A DNA stretch of 32,761 nt, taken from NCBI GenBank assembly GCA_009704515.1, contig WLDZ01000001.1, positions 1 through 32,761 of the forward strand. Direction: 5' to 3'. Positions 17,154 to 26,999 of the stretch are shown one piece after another. This DNA comes from Actinomycetota bacterium. GTDB taxonomy: Bacteria; Actinomycetota; Actinomycetes; Nanopelagicales; Nanopelagicaceae. The translations under genes and the position numbers were made by a program. Position 1 is the stretch's first letter. The number at the start of each line of letters is the position of its first letter. The notes below the pieces were generated by a model. It saw only the letters and a program-made list of their open reading frames with translations. It did no database searches and had not been told where the DNA came from.

Positions 17154-18238
17154 TACATTCGGCCAATTTTCATAATCATCGATGCGAGTCTATCTGCAGC
17201 ATCAATTGCCTTCTCATCTCCTGCAATCGGCGCCTTGCGACTTTGTTCGAGCAATGTACCCAGTTTGGCCTTAAGCCACACGGCGCTAAAGTCACTCTGC
17301 TTCACTAGAGCAGCTCTTCCGGCGGTCACGAGTGGCGCTGCATTAAGGGCCTGTTCGCCATTTCCTATTGGCAGCGGAATAAATAGTGCAAAGCGAGCGA
17401 GGGCTGCGACCTCAGCACAGGTAACCGCACCGCTTCTAGCAATGACAATATCGGATGCAAGATATAAATCTGCCATCTCGGTGATGTAATCCAGCGCTAC
17501 ATAAGAAGCGTCTCTTAATGGAAGTGGGTTGTTCTTTCCGACTCCATGAATCACTGAGAATTTCTCTTGAGCAAGAATTGTTCGAGAATCTGCAATAACA
17601 GAATTGATTGCCTGTGAGCCTTGCGATCCTCCGAAGATAAAAGCCAGTGGGAGCTCTGAATCAATCTGGTATTTAGCTGCTACTCGCTGCTTTGCCGCAT
17701 TGCGGGCAACGTGCCAATCCTTCGACGCTTCTTTGAGCGCAAGTAATACATCCTGGCGTAGTGGCACACCGGTCAAGGTGCCTTTCTTGAGGGCGCCTGA
17801 ATCAACACGATATGAGAGCGCAACATGTGGCGTCATGTATGCACCTAAGCGGTTGGCTATACCTGGTTTGGCATTCTGTTCATGAATGAGAAAGGGAACT
17901 TTCTTAATCTTTGCCGCGATATAAAGAGGCGCTGAAATATATCCCCCAAAACCTATCGCTGTATTAACTCCAGATAGAGCACTGATCGATTCGTTAATTG
18001 CTTTGAGGAGTTGGATGGGAGCAAGCAACAGGGCGGGGGTAAGTTTGCGAGGTACCTTAACTTTCGAGATTAGAAAGAGTTCAAATCCCGCCGCTGGAAT
18101 GATTTGGGTTTCTAGCCCCTCTTTACTGCCCAGAAAAAGCAAATCACAACTTGGATCAAGCTTGCGTAGCGAACGGGCAACAGCGAGAGCTGGTTCAATG
18201 TGACCCGCCGTTCCCCCACCTGCAAGAAGAATCTTCAT
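17153..18238 (-). CDS. murG: Lipid II synthase, UDP-GlcNAc transferase MurG
   Basis: Membrane-associated GT-B glycosyltransferase that adds GlcNAc to lipid I to make lipid II. 361 aa. N-domain G-loop GGGTAGHIEPALAVA at residue 7, IGFGGYISAP, HEQNAKPGIANR; C-domain FGGSQGSQAIN and the UDP-binding ARSGAVTCAEVAAL and PLPIGNGEQALNA. It begins 15 nt after the ftsW stop and its TAA stop shares a base with the murC ATG. Confidence 0.96.
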   Translation of the reverse strand: MKILLAGGGTAGHIEPALAVARSLRKLDPSCDLLFLGSKEGLETQIIPAAGFELFLISKVKVPRKLTPALLLAPIQLLKAINESISALSGVNTAIGFGGYISAPLYIAAKIKKVPFLIHEQNAKPGIANRLGAYMTPHVALSYRVDSGALKKGTLTGVPLRQDVLLALKEASKDWHVARNAAKQRVAAKYQIDSELPLAFIFGGSQGSQAINSVIADSRTILAQEKFSVIHGVGKNNPLPLRDASYVALDYITEMADLYLASDIVIARSGAVTCAEVAALARFALFIPLPIGNGEQALNAAPLVTAGRAALVKQSDFSAVWLKAKLGTLLEQSRKAPIAGDEKAIDAADRLASMIMKIGRM

Positions 18239-18253
18239 ATTTGCCTGCGCACC

Positions 18254-19435
18254 CTACTTATCTTTGAATCTACGGACGAGCTCCTTTGAAACCTCTTTAT
18301 CTCGCAAAGAAACTCCAATTACAAAACCTAATGCAAAGATTGTCGTGAGGAGAGCAGAACCGCCATAGGAGACGAGCGGAAGAGTTACACCGACTACGGG
18401 GAGCACGCTTATCGCAGTGCCAATATTGAGAATAGCTTGAATTCCGATCCAGCACGCTATCCCTGCCGTTGCATATCGAGAAAATGGGTCTTTCGCCTTA
18501 AGAGCAATTCTAAAAATGGAGTAGATAAGTGTTCCGATTAAAACCAGAACAGCGCATGTTCCAACTAAACCTAGCTCTTCACCAATTACCGAAAAGATAA
18601 AGTCAGTATGTGCCTCTGGAAGGTTGCCCCATTTCTGGCGGCTACCTCCTAGACCAACACCAAAAACTCCTCCGCTAGCTAACCCGAGCAAGCTGTGCGC
18701 TGGTTGCCATCCAAAACTTTTGTAATCTTCTGGCGCAAATGGATTTAGGAAGACAAGAAAGCGTGCACGCCGGTAATCCGAGGTTGCAATTCCTACAGCA
18801 AGAGCGAGACTAAAGACAGCAGTTACTAAGCCCATCTTCTTCAAGTCAACACCTGAAACAAAGAGCAAACCAGCCAAAATTGCGGCAATCACTGAAGTCG
18901 TTCCCAGATCTCCACCACGCATAATGAACGCCATAACGATGATAAATCCAGGAGCAATGAGAGTGATTGCGTTAAAACGCATCTTCTGTGCACGTTCTTT
19001 TCGGGCCAACAAAAGACTAGCCCAGAGAATCAGGAACAACTTGGTGAATTCGCCAGGTTGAATATCAATGACCTTTAAATCGATCCAATTTCGATTTCCA
19101 TTTACTTCTTTACCCAGGCCAGGGATAAGAACGAGCGCAACTAGGACTATTGAAATCACCAATCCAAATTTCGCAATCTGCTCCCACCGTTCTAGCGGAA
19201 GACGCGCCAAGAAAATAGCAGTCGGGATAGCTAGTAGAAGAAAGATGAATTGGCGAAGCGCAACCGCGAAGGCATAGCCCTTGGTATCAATGGCATGGAT
19301 TGAAGATGCAGAAAAGACCATAACCAGGCCAAGTACGATCAAAATGGATGTACTAATCATCAACATGTAAAAATGGTTCACCGGTTGATCGAGGAACTTG
19401 CTCTTTACATTACTGGTTACATTTTTATCGCTCAC
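18254..19435 (-). CDS. ftsW: Septal peptidoglycan glycosyltransferase FtsW (SEDS family)
   Basis: Polytopic SEDS glycan polymerase that works with the FtsI transpeptidase at the septum. 393 aa with about ten hydrophobic segments. Typical motifs: MVFSASS in the first membrane helix, NGNRNWIDL, RGGDLGTT, HTDFIFSVIGEELGLVG and GVTLPLVSYGGSALLTT near the C-terminus. The Asp in the long extracytoplasmic loop needed for SEDS catalysis is expected near the HTDFIF/PEAHTD region. GTG start; the gene overlaps the end of murD by 11 nt. A RodA paralogue is possible by family, but the position between murD and murG identifies FtsW. Confidence 0.95.
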   Translation of the reverse strand: MSDKNVTSNVKSKFLDQPVNHFYMLMISTSILIVLGLVMVFSASSIHAIDTKGYAFAVALRQFIFLLLAIPTAIFLARLPLERWEQIAKFGLVISIVLVALVLIPGLGKEVNGNRNWIDLKVIDIQPGEFTKLFLILWASLLLARKERAQKMRFNAITLIAPGFIIVMAFIMRGGDLGTTSVIAAILAGLLFVSGVDLKKMGLVTAVFSLALAVGIATSDYRRARFLVFLNPFAPEDYKSFGWQPAHSLLGLASGGVFGVGLGGSRQKWGNLPEAHTDFIFSVIGEELGLVGTCAVLVLIGTLIYSIFRIALKAKDPFSRYATAGIACWIGIQAILNIGTAISVLPVVGVTLPLVSYGGSALLTTIFALGFVIGVSLRDKEVSKELVRRFKDK

Positions 19436-20831
19436 CGAGGACTACTTTCTTAACTGCTTGTTGGAACCTATCTCCACGATCGGCATAGGATAAAAATTGA
19501 TCCATAGAGGCGCAGGCCGGAGCTAATAAGACTGAATCTCCGGGTGCTGCTAATTCTTGGGCTTTCGCAACGATAGATTCCATAAACTCATTAGAGGCAG
19601 AACTTTGTTGATAATGTGCTGGCGGATCAATGAGAAATACGGGAAGCTCTGGCTTGAATTTTCTAATTTCTGCCGCGATCAAGTCGCGGTCGGCACCAAT
19701 CAAAATGGCCGCTTTCAAGCGTGGCGAGGTGCGCTCAACCAAGGACTGCATTGCCGCCCCTTTAGCCAAACCACCGGCAATCCAAATGACCGAGAGATTG
19801 GCGAGAATCGAAGCTTCTGCCGCATGAGGATTAGTGGCCTTTGAGTCATCAATCCACGTCACTTCATTAGATACGCCAACTTTTTCAATGCGATGCGCCC
19901 CTGATTTGAATGTAGAGAGTGCAGCACGAATTTCTTCGTGAGGTATTCCTATTGTCGAAGCTAGTCCAGCTGCAGCAAGAGCGTTTGAGATTTGATGTGG
20001 AACAGTTGGAATGATTTCCGTGAGCTCTGCAAAGACCTTTGCTTCTTGGACATCTGCAACAAATGCGCGATCTATTAGTAGCTCTTCTACAATCCCGATT
20101 TCACCAGGGGCAGGAGTATCTAAGCTATAGAAAATCTTACGCCCGCGCCAATGTGCAGTTCGAGAGACAACTTCGCCATCATCGGCATTAAGGATTCCTG
20201 TTACACACTTATCAAGGATTGAGACTTTAGCTTGTGCATATGCATCGAAGCTTCCATGCCAATCAATGTGATCATCAGCAATATTGAGCAACGCAGCCGA
20301 TGTGAATTCAGCATCTTCTAACCAGTGCAGCTGAAAGGATGAGAGTTCGAGAATAAGAACATCGTATTTTTCTGGAGATAAAACAGATTCGATTACTGTC
20401 CGTCCAACGTTTCCGCAGGCAATGCCATTAACCTTTGCCGTTGTAAAGATATGAGCCACCATCTCAACAGTTGTTGTCTTGCCATTCGTGCCAGTAAGTG
20501 CCAGCCATTTTTGGCCAGGATTGATTTCATTTTTGAGCGCCCAGGCCAGGTCTACTTCATTGAGGATAGCTTTACCCTCACTTTTTGCTAGGCGAATAAG
20601 CGGATGGTCTTCCCGCCAGCCGGGTGAAACCAAGAGAGCATCAAAATCTTCACCCTTAATTTTGTTTGGTGTATTTACTGTAAAGCCATCGACGGATGTA
20701 ATTCGATCATCTGCAAAGAAAACTGCAGCTCCGCGACTTTGAAGTGCACGGGCAACAGGCAAGCCAGTAACTCCAGCCCCTGCGATAACAATTCGCTTTT
20801 CAGAGAGAGATTTATAGAAATCAGCTGCCAT
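19425..20831 (-). CDS. murD: UDP-N-acetylmuramoylalanine--D-glutamate ligase
   Basis: Adds D-Glu to UDP-MurNAc-L-Ala. 468 aa. N-terminal UDP-binding fold (VIAGAGVTGLPVARAL), P-loop LTGTNGKTTTVEMVAH near residue 115, ELSSFQLHW, NIADDHIDWHG, and DDSKATNPHAA near residue 325. Starts 10 nt after mraY; the 3' end overlaps ftsW by 11 nt. Confidence 0.96.
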   Translation of the reverse strand: MAADFYKSLSEKRIVIAGAGVTGLPVARALQSRGAAVFFADDRITSVDGFTVNTPNKIKGEDFDALLVSPGWREDHPLIRLAKSEGKAILNEVDLAWALKNEINPGQKWLALTGTNGKTTTVEMVAHIFTTAKVNGIACGNVGRTVIESVLSPEKYDVLILELSSFQLHWLEDAEFTSAALLNIADDHIDWHGSFDAYAQAKVSILDKCVTGILNADDGEVVSRTAHWRGRKIFYSLDTPAPGEIGIVEELLIDRAFVADVQEAKVFAELTEIIPTVPHQISNALAAAGLASTIGIPHEEIRAALSTFKSGAHRIEKVGVSNEVTWIDDSKATNPHAAEASILANLSVIWIAGGLAKGAAMQSLVERTSPRLKAAILIGADRDLIAAEIRKFKPELPVFLIDPPAHYQQSSASNEFMESIVAKAQELAAPGDSVLLAPACASMDQFLSYADRGDRFQQAVKKVVLGER

Positions 20832-20841
20832 GGCCTTGACG

Positions 20842-21900
20842 CTAACTTACGATCCACTGGGTGTAGAAAAGTCCAAGACCTAGCGCGACACAGAGCCCAG
20901 CAATAATCCAGAAGCGAAGCACAATTGTTACTTCTCCCCAACCTAACAATTCAAAGTGATGCTGGAGTGGCGCCATTCGGAAGAGGCGTTTGCCACCAGT
21001 TAATTTGAAGTAGCCCACTTGCAGAACTACAGACATGGTGATGATTACAAATAATCCGCCGAGTGGAATCAGCAATAGTTCTACTCGAAGAGATGTCGCA
21101 ATACCTGCCAAAGCCGCACCGAGAGCTAGTGAACCAGTGTCTCCCATAAAAATTTTGGCTGGCGATGCATTCCACCAGAGGAATCCGGTGCACGAACCCG
21201 CAAATGCTGCAGCGAGCACAGCTAAGTCAAGCGGATCGCGAACCTCATAACAATTACTTCCTGGATTAATGGCGCAACTTTCTCCAAACTCCCATACACC
21301 AATCAAAATAAAGGCGATAAATGTCATGACCGCTGCACCAGTTGCGAGTCCATCTAAACCGTCAGTGAGATTGACTCCGTTACTGGTTGCGGTGACCATA
21401 AAGGCTACCCAGATGATTACTGCTACGACGCCTAATGTAATCGAGGTGTCACGAACTGTAGAAAGCTGAGTACTAATTGGAGTTAAGCCATCTTTATCAG
21501 GAAACTGAAGCCCTAAGTATCCGAAAATTGAAGCAGCAACAACTTGACCAAGAATCTTTTGTTTACCGCTGATTCCTCGCGAATTTTGACGAGAGATTTT
21601 CATGTAATCATCTAGGAAGCCCAGGAAACCAAGAGCAACTACTAGGCCGAGTACAAGCACCGCTGAAACGCTTACAGTGTTTCCGGTAAGAAGGTGAGCA
21701 ATAAAGTAGGAAGCGATAACGGAGAAGATGATGATGATTCCGCCCATGGTGGGCGTTCCGCGCTTAGTGTGATGCGAAGATGGTCCATCATCTCGAATAA
21801 ATTGCCCGTATCCGCGGCGAGCGAGTAGTTTGATGAGAATTGGCGTACCAAAGAGCGAAAAGAAGAGGGCTAGTGAGCCCGAGATGAGAATCTCTTTCAT
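20842..21900 (-). CDS. mraY: Phospho-N-acetylmuramoyl-pentapeptide transferase
   Basis: Integral membrane enzyme that transfers phospho-MurNAc-pentapeptide to undecaprenyl phosphate, forming lipid I. 352 aa with about ten transmembrane segments. Signature residues: [18 protein letters not shown] near residue 37, the Asp-Asp pair in [18 protein letters not shown] and [11 protein letters not shown], and the C-terminal [11 protein letters not shown]. The ATG start directly abuts the murF stop with no spacer. Confidence 0.97.
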   Translation of the reverse strand: MKEILISGSLALFFSLFGTPILIKLLARRGYGQFIRDDGPSSHHTKRGTPTMGGIIIIFSVIASYFIAHLLTGNTVSVSAVLVLGLVVALGFLGFLDDYMKISRQNSRGISGKQKILGQVVAASIFGYLGLQFPDKDGLTPISTQLSTVRDTSITLGVVAVIIWVAFMVTATSNGVNLTDGLDGLATGAAVMTFIAFILIGVWEFGESCAINPGSNCYEVRDPLDLAVLAAAFAGSCTGFLWWNASPAKIFMGDTGSLALGAALAGIATSLRVELLLIPLGGLFVIITMSVVLQVGYFKLTGGKRLFRMAPLQHHFELLGWGEVTIVLRFWIIAGLCVALGLGLFYTQWIVS

Positions 21901-23292
21901 TTACTGATTCTCCATTCGTAACTTCCACCGATCAATTATTTCATCCGCAACCTCTTCGAGTCCTGCCGAACGTGAACCTTTGCAAAGAACAACATCTCCT
22001 GGGTTAATGAATTCAATAAGTTTTAGCGCTTCGCTCTTATCGGCACATAAGTGGATCGACATTCCAGTCTCTCCTCCTGCCGATCCGACTACCGCTCCAG
22101 CAAACTCTGGGGAAGCTATTGCGATGAGATGATCTATGCCAATCTCTGAGGCAAGGGTGCCAATTTTCTCGTGCTCCTGCGGTGATGACTCGCCGAGCTC
22201 TGCCATCTTTCCGAGGAAGGCCCAAGATTCTCCGCCCCTCTCTTGCGAGAAGTAGGCAAGGGTACGCAGCGCAGCTTCCATCGAATCAGGGCTGGCGTTA
22301 TAGGCATCATTGATAAGAGTGAGCTCTGGAAGCTGGTGGATCTCCATTCTCCATTTAGCTTGCGAATCCGCGAGCGAGAGGGAGTTTGCAATCTCATCTG
22401 TAGAAAATCCAAGAATATGAGCAACTGCTGCTGCCGCTAACGCATTGGCAACTTGATGCAGTCCCACTAAACGCAGCGCTACGGGGCTTCGGCCGCCAGG
22501 TGTAACCAAATCAAAGTGCGCACATCCTTCACGGAGTTCAATCTCTGTAGCGCGAATTGGATTCTCACTCGTCTCTCCGAAAGTGATTACCAATCCAGAA
22601 TGCTTGGAGCTCATTTTCGGGGTATATGAATCATATGTACCTAGTACAGCGACCCCTTTACCCTTTAGCCCTTCAATCATCTCCGACTTGGTCTGAGCGA
22701 TTTTTTCAAGTGAGCCAAATTCACCCAGATGAGCAGCCGCAACACGAAGTACCACACCAATATTCGGCTTAGCTATTTCGCAGAGGGTTGCGATATCACC
22801 CATATGCCTTGCTCCCATTTCAATCACAGCAAATTTTGTAGATTCGGTACAACGGAGAAGTGTGAGAGGTACACCTAGCTCATTATTGTAATTTCCTGTT
22901 GGAGCGATAGTTTCTCCATGGCCAGCAAGGACATGAGAAAGGAGTTCCTTTGTTGTGGTTTTACCTTGCGAACCAGTAATACCAATAACCGTAAGTTCTG
23001 GAAGCAAGCTGCGTATGTGCGTTGCTAATTGCGATATCGCCTGTACGACATCTGGAACTACAACACATCTTTCTTTCGAGACTCGGCTAGTAAGTGCTAG
23101 TACTGCACCTTTTGCGAATGCATCAGAGATGTAATCGTGCCCATCTACATTCTCACCTTTGATGGCGAGAAAGATTGATCCATCTGTAGATTTGAGTGAA
23201 GAAATCTCAGGAGCTGCAGTTACTAGGCAGTCATCTCCGTGTAACTTTCCTCCTACTATTTCTGCAATAGCGCTGGCCTGTAATGCAATCAT
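21901..23292 (-). CDS. murF: UDP-MurNAc-tripeptide--D-alanyl-D-alanine ligase
   Basis: Adds D-Ala-D-Ala to the UDP-MurNAc tripeptide. 463 aa. Motifs: P-loop ITGSQGKTTTKELLSHVL near residue 105, NYNNELGVPLTLL, VIEMGARHMGDIATL, and NDAYNASPDSMEAAL near residue 320 typical of MurF. The start overlaps the murE stop as ATGA (23289-23292). Confidence 0.96.
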   Translation of the reverse strand: MIALQASAIAEIVGGKLHGDDCLVTAAPEISSLKSTDGSIFLAIKGENVDGHDYISDAFAKGAVLALTSRVSKERCVVVPDVVQAISQLATHIRSLLPELTVIGITGSQGKTTTKELLSHVLAGHGETIAPTGNYNNELGVPLTLLRCTESTKFAVIEMGARHMGDIATLCEIAKPNIGVVLRVAAAHLGEFGSLEKIAQTKSEMIEGLKGKGVAVLGTYDSYTPKMSSKHSGLVITFGETSENPIRATEIELREGCAHFDLVTPGGRSPVALRLVGLHQVANALAAAAVAHILGFSTDEIANSLSLADSQAKWRMEIHQLPELTLINDAYNASPDSMEAALRTLAYFSQERGGESWAFLGKMAELGESSPQEHEKIGTLASEIGIDHLIAIASPEFAGAVVGSAGGETGMSIHLCADKSEALKLIEFINPGDVVLCKGSRSAGLEEVADEIIDRWKLRMENQ

Positions 23293-24773
23293 CGTTTTGC
23301 CTCGATTAATTCTGCTAAGACAAGGCGGTCATCGAAATCTTGAATCAATCCCCCAATATCTTGACCGCTTTCATGTCCTTTACCAAGAAGCAAAATAGTG
23401 TCTCCTGCAGTTGCAATCGAAACTGCATGTTTTACCGCTTCTCGGCGATCAACAATTACTTGCGAAGGGTCGGTTATTGAGATTCCAGCGGTCATTTGAT
23501 TAAGGATTTCGATTGGGTTTTCGCTTCGGGGATTATCGCTAGTAAAGATGGCAATATCACTCCCGCTCGAAAGCGCCTCTCCCATAGGGGCTCGCTTGGA
23601 TGTATCTCTATCTCCACCGCAACCCAAAATAGCAATTAATCTTCCTGTGGTGAATTCGCGAGCTGCTGAGAGCACATTGCTGACTGCGTCAGGTGAGTGC
23701 GCGTAATCAACCAGTGCTTTGAAGTTCTGACCAAGGTTGATTGCTTCAAGCCTTCCCTGTGCTCCATGCATTGAGGGCAGAATTGTGGCTAATTCGAGTG
23801 GATCAACTTCAAAATGATGAGCAATCGCAACGGCCATCAGCAGGTTATCTAAATTAAATCCCCCATGCATGGGAGTCTTGGACTCAATCAGAATTCCATC
23901 GCGACCACGAATCGTAAAGTCATAACCAGATGCAGTTGGATGTATCTCGGTGAAATGCCATTGCGCTTTGGAATTAGAGCGAGAGAGTGAGATAGCGGGA
24001 ATCTCAGCGCTACTGAAGAGTCTCTCGCCGTAAGCATTATCAATATTAATAAATGCCTGGTCCGCGTATTCATGAGTAAAGAGAGCGGCCTTCGCTTGGA
24101 AGTAACTCTCCATGTCCTTATGGAAATCAAGGTGATCTTGAGAAAGATTTGTGAACCCTACCGCTGCAAAGTGGGATCCCAATATTCGTTTGAGGGCTAT
24201 TGAATGGCTAGAAACTTCCATAACTAGGTGGCGCATATGGCGTTCTTGCATCGCCGCAGCAAGTGCTTGAAGTTCGGAAGCTTCCGGAGTAGTCCTGAGA
24301 CTCTTTACTCGATCGTTTCCTAATCGCGTTTCCACGGTGCCGATTAGCCCACTCTCTCGGCCAATCGCTGAGAAGATTTGATAAAGAAGAGTAGTGACTG
24401 TGGTTTTACCATTGGTTCCCGTTATTCCGATGCTCTGCATAGAGCGGACGGGATCTCCGTAGAAAGTTGATGCAAGGACTGCAGCTGCCTCTCGCGGATT
24501 TGCCACAAGGAGTCGTGGCAGTCCGAGTGAATCAAATTGTTCATCTCTATCGTGCAAGACCGCTACAGCCCCGTTTAACTTGGCATGGTCAATGTATTGA
24601 GCGCCATCATGCTTTTCGCCAGAGAGTGCCACAAAGATATCTCCAGGCTCAACTTCTTTGTCATTTTGGGCTACACCTGTGAAATTTAAAGTGGCTTCAC
24701 CAATAACTTCGCCACCTAATAGCCGTGCAGCTTCTGTAAGAGAGAAACTTTTCTCGCCTATCGGACGAATCAT
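23289..24773 (-). CDS. murE: UDP-MurNAc-L-Ala-D-Glu ligase adding the third residue, probably meso-diaminopimelate
   Basis: Third Mur ligase, 494 aa. P-loop GITGTNGKTTVTTLLYQIF near residue 115, TTPEASELQ, EVSSHSIAL, NLSQDHLDFHKDME, DYAHSPDAV and GCGGDRDTSKRAPMG. The substrate-binding loop reads TSDNPRSENP; DNPR is the form found in meso-diaminopimelate-adding MurE, while lysine-adding enzymes have a different loop, so an A2pm-type peptidoglycan is predicted. Overlaps murF and ftsI by 4 nt each. Confidence 0.95.
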   Translation of the reverse strand: MIRPIGEKSFSLTEAARLLGGEVIGEATLNFTGVAQNDKEVEPGDIFVALSGEKHDGAQYIDHAKLNGAVAVLHDRDEQFDSLGLPRLLVANPREAAAVLASTFYGDPVRSMQSIGITGTNGKTTVTTLLYQIFSAIGRESGLIGTVETRLGNDRVKSLRTTPEASELQALAAAMQERHMRHLVMEVSSHSIALKRILGSHFAAVGFTNLSQDHLDFHKDMESYFQAKAALFTHEYADQAFINIDNAYGERLFSSAEIPAISLSRSNSKAQWHFTEIHPTASGYDFTIRGRDGILIESKTPMHGGFNLDNLLMAVAIAHHFEVDPLELATILPSMHGAQGRLEAINLGQNFKALVDYAHSPDAVSNVLSAAREFTTGRLIAILGCGGDRDTSKRAPMGEALSSGSDIAIFTSDNPRSENPIEILNQMTAGISITDPSQVIVDRREAVKHAVSIATAGDTILLLGKGHESGQDIGGLIQDFDDRLVLAELIEAKR

Positions 24774-26605
24774 TCTGTTTTTACACTCGCTTGGCTTGTC
24801 TTAATATTGCTCTTTGCTCGTTGCTCTGACTCCATCTTCCTCAGCTCGGCTTGATTAAGAGCGACTCGAGCCACTTCAGTTCCAGTTGGAGCAACATGCT
24901 TTGATTGAAGAACGAAAGTCATCACCTTTTTAAAGACCGGACCACAGAGCGAACCACCAAAGTGACCATTGACGGGACGTTGTAGTGTCACATTGATTAC
25001 AAATCGTGGGCTATCTGCTGGAGCAAAACCAATAAACGATGCTGTGTATCCACTGTATTTACCAGTCATTGGATCTACGCGTTGCGCAGTACCAGTTTTG
25101 CCAGCAACTCTATATCCGGGAATCGCAGCTGTTGGTGCAGTTCCATGGTTCGAAACAACGCTCTCCATCATTGTGCGAAGTTTTGCGGCATTAGCGGTAC
25201 TTATTACTCGCACTGAATCACGATTACCAGCTGGGGTGAAATTTCCAGATTCATCGCGGATTCCCGCAATTACTGTTGGTGAGACCCGCACTCCTCCATT
25301 TGCAATAGTTGCAAAAACGCTAGTTGCTTGCATAGCAGTAAGTGAATAACCCTGCCCGAATGCGACAGTAGGTGCTGTTGTGCCAGACCATTTAGAGACA
25401 GGGTGAAGGATTCCGGCAGATTCTCCGGCTAAACCAGAGCCAGTCTTTTCACCGATTCCAAATTTGGTTAGGTAATCATGTAGCTTCTCGCTGCCGAGAG
25501 TCTCTCCTACTTTGATTAATCCAGTATTTGATGAGACAGCCAAGATTCCTGTTGTTGTAAGGTGCTGAACTGGGTGTGGATCGTGATCGCGGAATACCTT
25601 TCCTGCGCGATAGAGCGAATCAGGCACACGGAGAACTGTTGTTGGGGTAATTGTCCCCTCTTCAAGAGCTGCTGCAATCGTCATGACTTTTCCGGTTGAA
25701 CCAGGTTCATAAACATCTTGAACCGAAGGATTTCTCATAAGTTCTAGTGGAACGCCTTTGGTTTGATTTGGATTAAATGTTGGCGCCGTTGCATGAGCGA
25801 TGATTGCACCAGTTCTTGGATCCATCACAATGACTGTGCCGTTTACTGCACCAGTTTCTTTTACAGCATCGGCAATTGCTTTAGCTGCAACCCATTGCAC
25901 ATCCCGGTCGATAGTAAGTCGGATAGTGCTGCCTTTCTTGGGTGCAACAATCTCGCTTTGTGAACCAGGAATCTCTGCGCCGTTGGCACGCGCATATGAA
26001 TAACGCCCAGCGGTACCGGAAATTATGGAGTTAAGTGTTGATTCAATTCCTGATGCACCGACTCCATCAGCACGAACAAAGCCAACGAGTGATGATATGA
26101 ATTGACCTGAAGGATATTCACGGATGAAAGAGCGCTCAGGGAAGAATCCGATGATTCGCTCACCAAACTCTTCTTTTGAGAGCTGGGCATTGTAAGAATC
26201 GATGGCATTTGTGAGCTTCTCCCATAGTGCGGGACGGCCATTCTTTAGCACCATTGAATACTTACGAGTGCCAGTAATTGCTTCCTGAACTTGTTCTACG
26301 GGAAGGCTCAGAATCGGAGCCACGAATGCTGCAGTTTTTGCTGGGTCTTTAATCTGGGTCTGATCAACGACAACGCTTATCGCTGAAACACTTCGCGCAA
26401 ATGCAATTCCATTAATATCTGTGATCTCACCACGTGGTGCCTGGATGTTGCGAGTGGTTTCCATCTCATCAATTGCTCGCAGTTTGTAGTTTGCTGCCTC
26501 TACGACTTGAACTCTCACAAGCTGAATACTAAAAAGCGCAAGAATAACGGTGAAAACTAGAGCAAGAATACGAATTCTAGATTTCGCTATCTGGAGATCA
26601 CCCAT
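24770..26605 (-). CDS. ftsI: Septal peptidoglycan transpeptidase FtsI (class B penicillin-binding protein)
   Basis: Cross-links septal glycan strands. 611 aa. Short cytoplasmic tail, one membrane segment (about residues 11-31), a PBP dimerisation domain (RGEITDINGIAFARS; SSLVGFVRADGVGASGIE), and a transpeptidase domain with the Ser nucleophile of STGK at residue 303, the SSNTG motif near 360, and KTGTAQ with Lys 503. No PASTA domain is present. A basic tail follows the catalytic domain. It overlaps the ftsL-like gene by 8 nt and murE by 4 nt. Confidence 0.95.
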   Translation of the reverse strand: MGDLQIAKSRIRILALVFTVILALFSIQLVRVQVVEAANYKLRAIDEMETTRNIQAPRGEITDINGIAFARSVSAISVVVDQTQIKDPAKTAAFVAPILSLPVEQVQEAITGTRKYSMVLKNGRPALWEKLTNAIDSYNAQLSKEEFGERIIGFFPERSFIREYPSGQFISSLVGFVRADGVGASGIESTLNSIISGTAGRYSYARANGAEIPGSQSEIVAPKKGSTIRLTIDRDVQWVAAKAIADAVKETGAVNGTVIVMDPRTGAIIAHATAPTFNPNQTKGVPLELMRNPSVQDVYEPGSTGKVMTIAAALEEGTITPTTVLRVPDSLYRAGKVFRDHDPHPVQHLTTTGILAVSSNTGLIKVGETLGSEKLHDYLTKFGIGEKTGSGLAGESAGILHPVSKWSGTTAPTVAFGQGYSLTAMQATSVFATIANGGVRVSPTVIAGIRDESGNFTPAGNRDSVRVISTANAAKLRTMMESVVSNHGTAPTAAIPGYRVAGKTGTAQRVDPMTGKYSGYTASFIGFAPADSPRFVINVTLQRPVNGHFGGSLCGPVFKKVMTFVLQSKHVAPTGTEVARVALNQAELRKMESEQRAKSNIKTSQASVKTE

Positions 26606-26999
26606 TGCTCACCACACTTGGTTCAAGGTTGAGAAAAATTGGTTGCTGAGATGGCGACATACCTAACTTCGTAGCAGCGTTAGCTAGAGCATTTGGAGCA
26701 GACTTGGCATCAATTTCACGATTTATGGCATCTCGCTGATCGGCAACCATTTTCGCCTCAACTTTAAGATTAGAGAGAGTGAATGCATCCTGGGCTAACA
26801 ATGTGTTAATTGTTAAGAGAGCGAGGAAACCAAGTGAACCAGCTGTTGTAAGAAAGATTGCGAAGTATTTACGGCTACCTTCTTGCTCAACGCTCATCTT
26901 CGGAAAAGTTGTATAGATTACCTGCGCTGTGCGATCTACGACCTGGCGTTTGATGCCTACAGTAATTGCAGTTGAGACTCTTGCCGCTGAAGTACTCAT
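26598..26999 (-). CDS. ftsL: FtsL-like septum formation protein
   Basis: A 133 aa bitopic protein between rsmH and ftsI, the standard ftsL position. A basic cytoplasmic N-terminus of about 45 residues is followed by one membrane helix (about residues 46-66: YFAIFLTTAGSLGFLALL) and an extracytoplasmic coiled-coil-prone stretch (LSNLKVEAKMVADQRDAINREID), then AATKLGMSPSQQPIFL, which resembles the end of FtsL/DivIC proteins. FtsL sequences diverge widely, so the call rests on topology plus position. It overlaps rsmH by 4 nt (ATGA) and ftsI by 8 nt. Confidence 0.85.
   Translation of the reverse strand: MSTSAARVSTAITVGIKRQVVDRTAQVIYTTFPKMSVEQEGSRKYFAIFLTTAGSLGFLALLTINTLLAQDAFTLSNLKVEAKMVADQRDAINREIDAKSAPNALANAATKLGMSPSQQPIFLNLEPSVVSNG

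Noticed and set aside
15735..24773. Absence of murB, ddl and ftsA from the dcw cluster as a peculiarity
   Set aside because: Their absence at this position is normal in many actinobacteria, for example in mycobacterial dcw clusters, so it is not evidence of loss.
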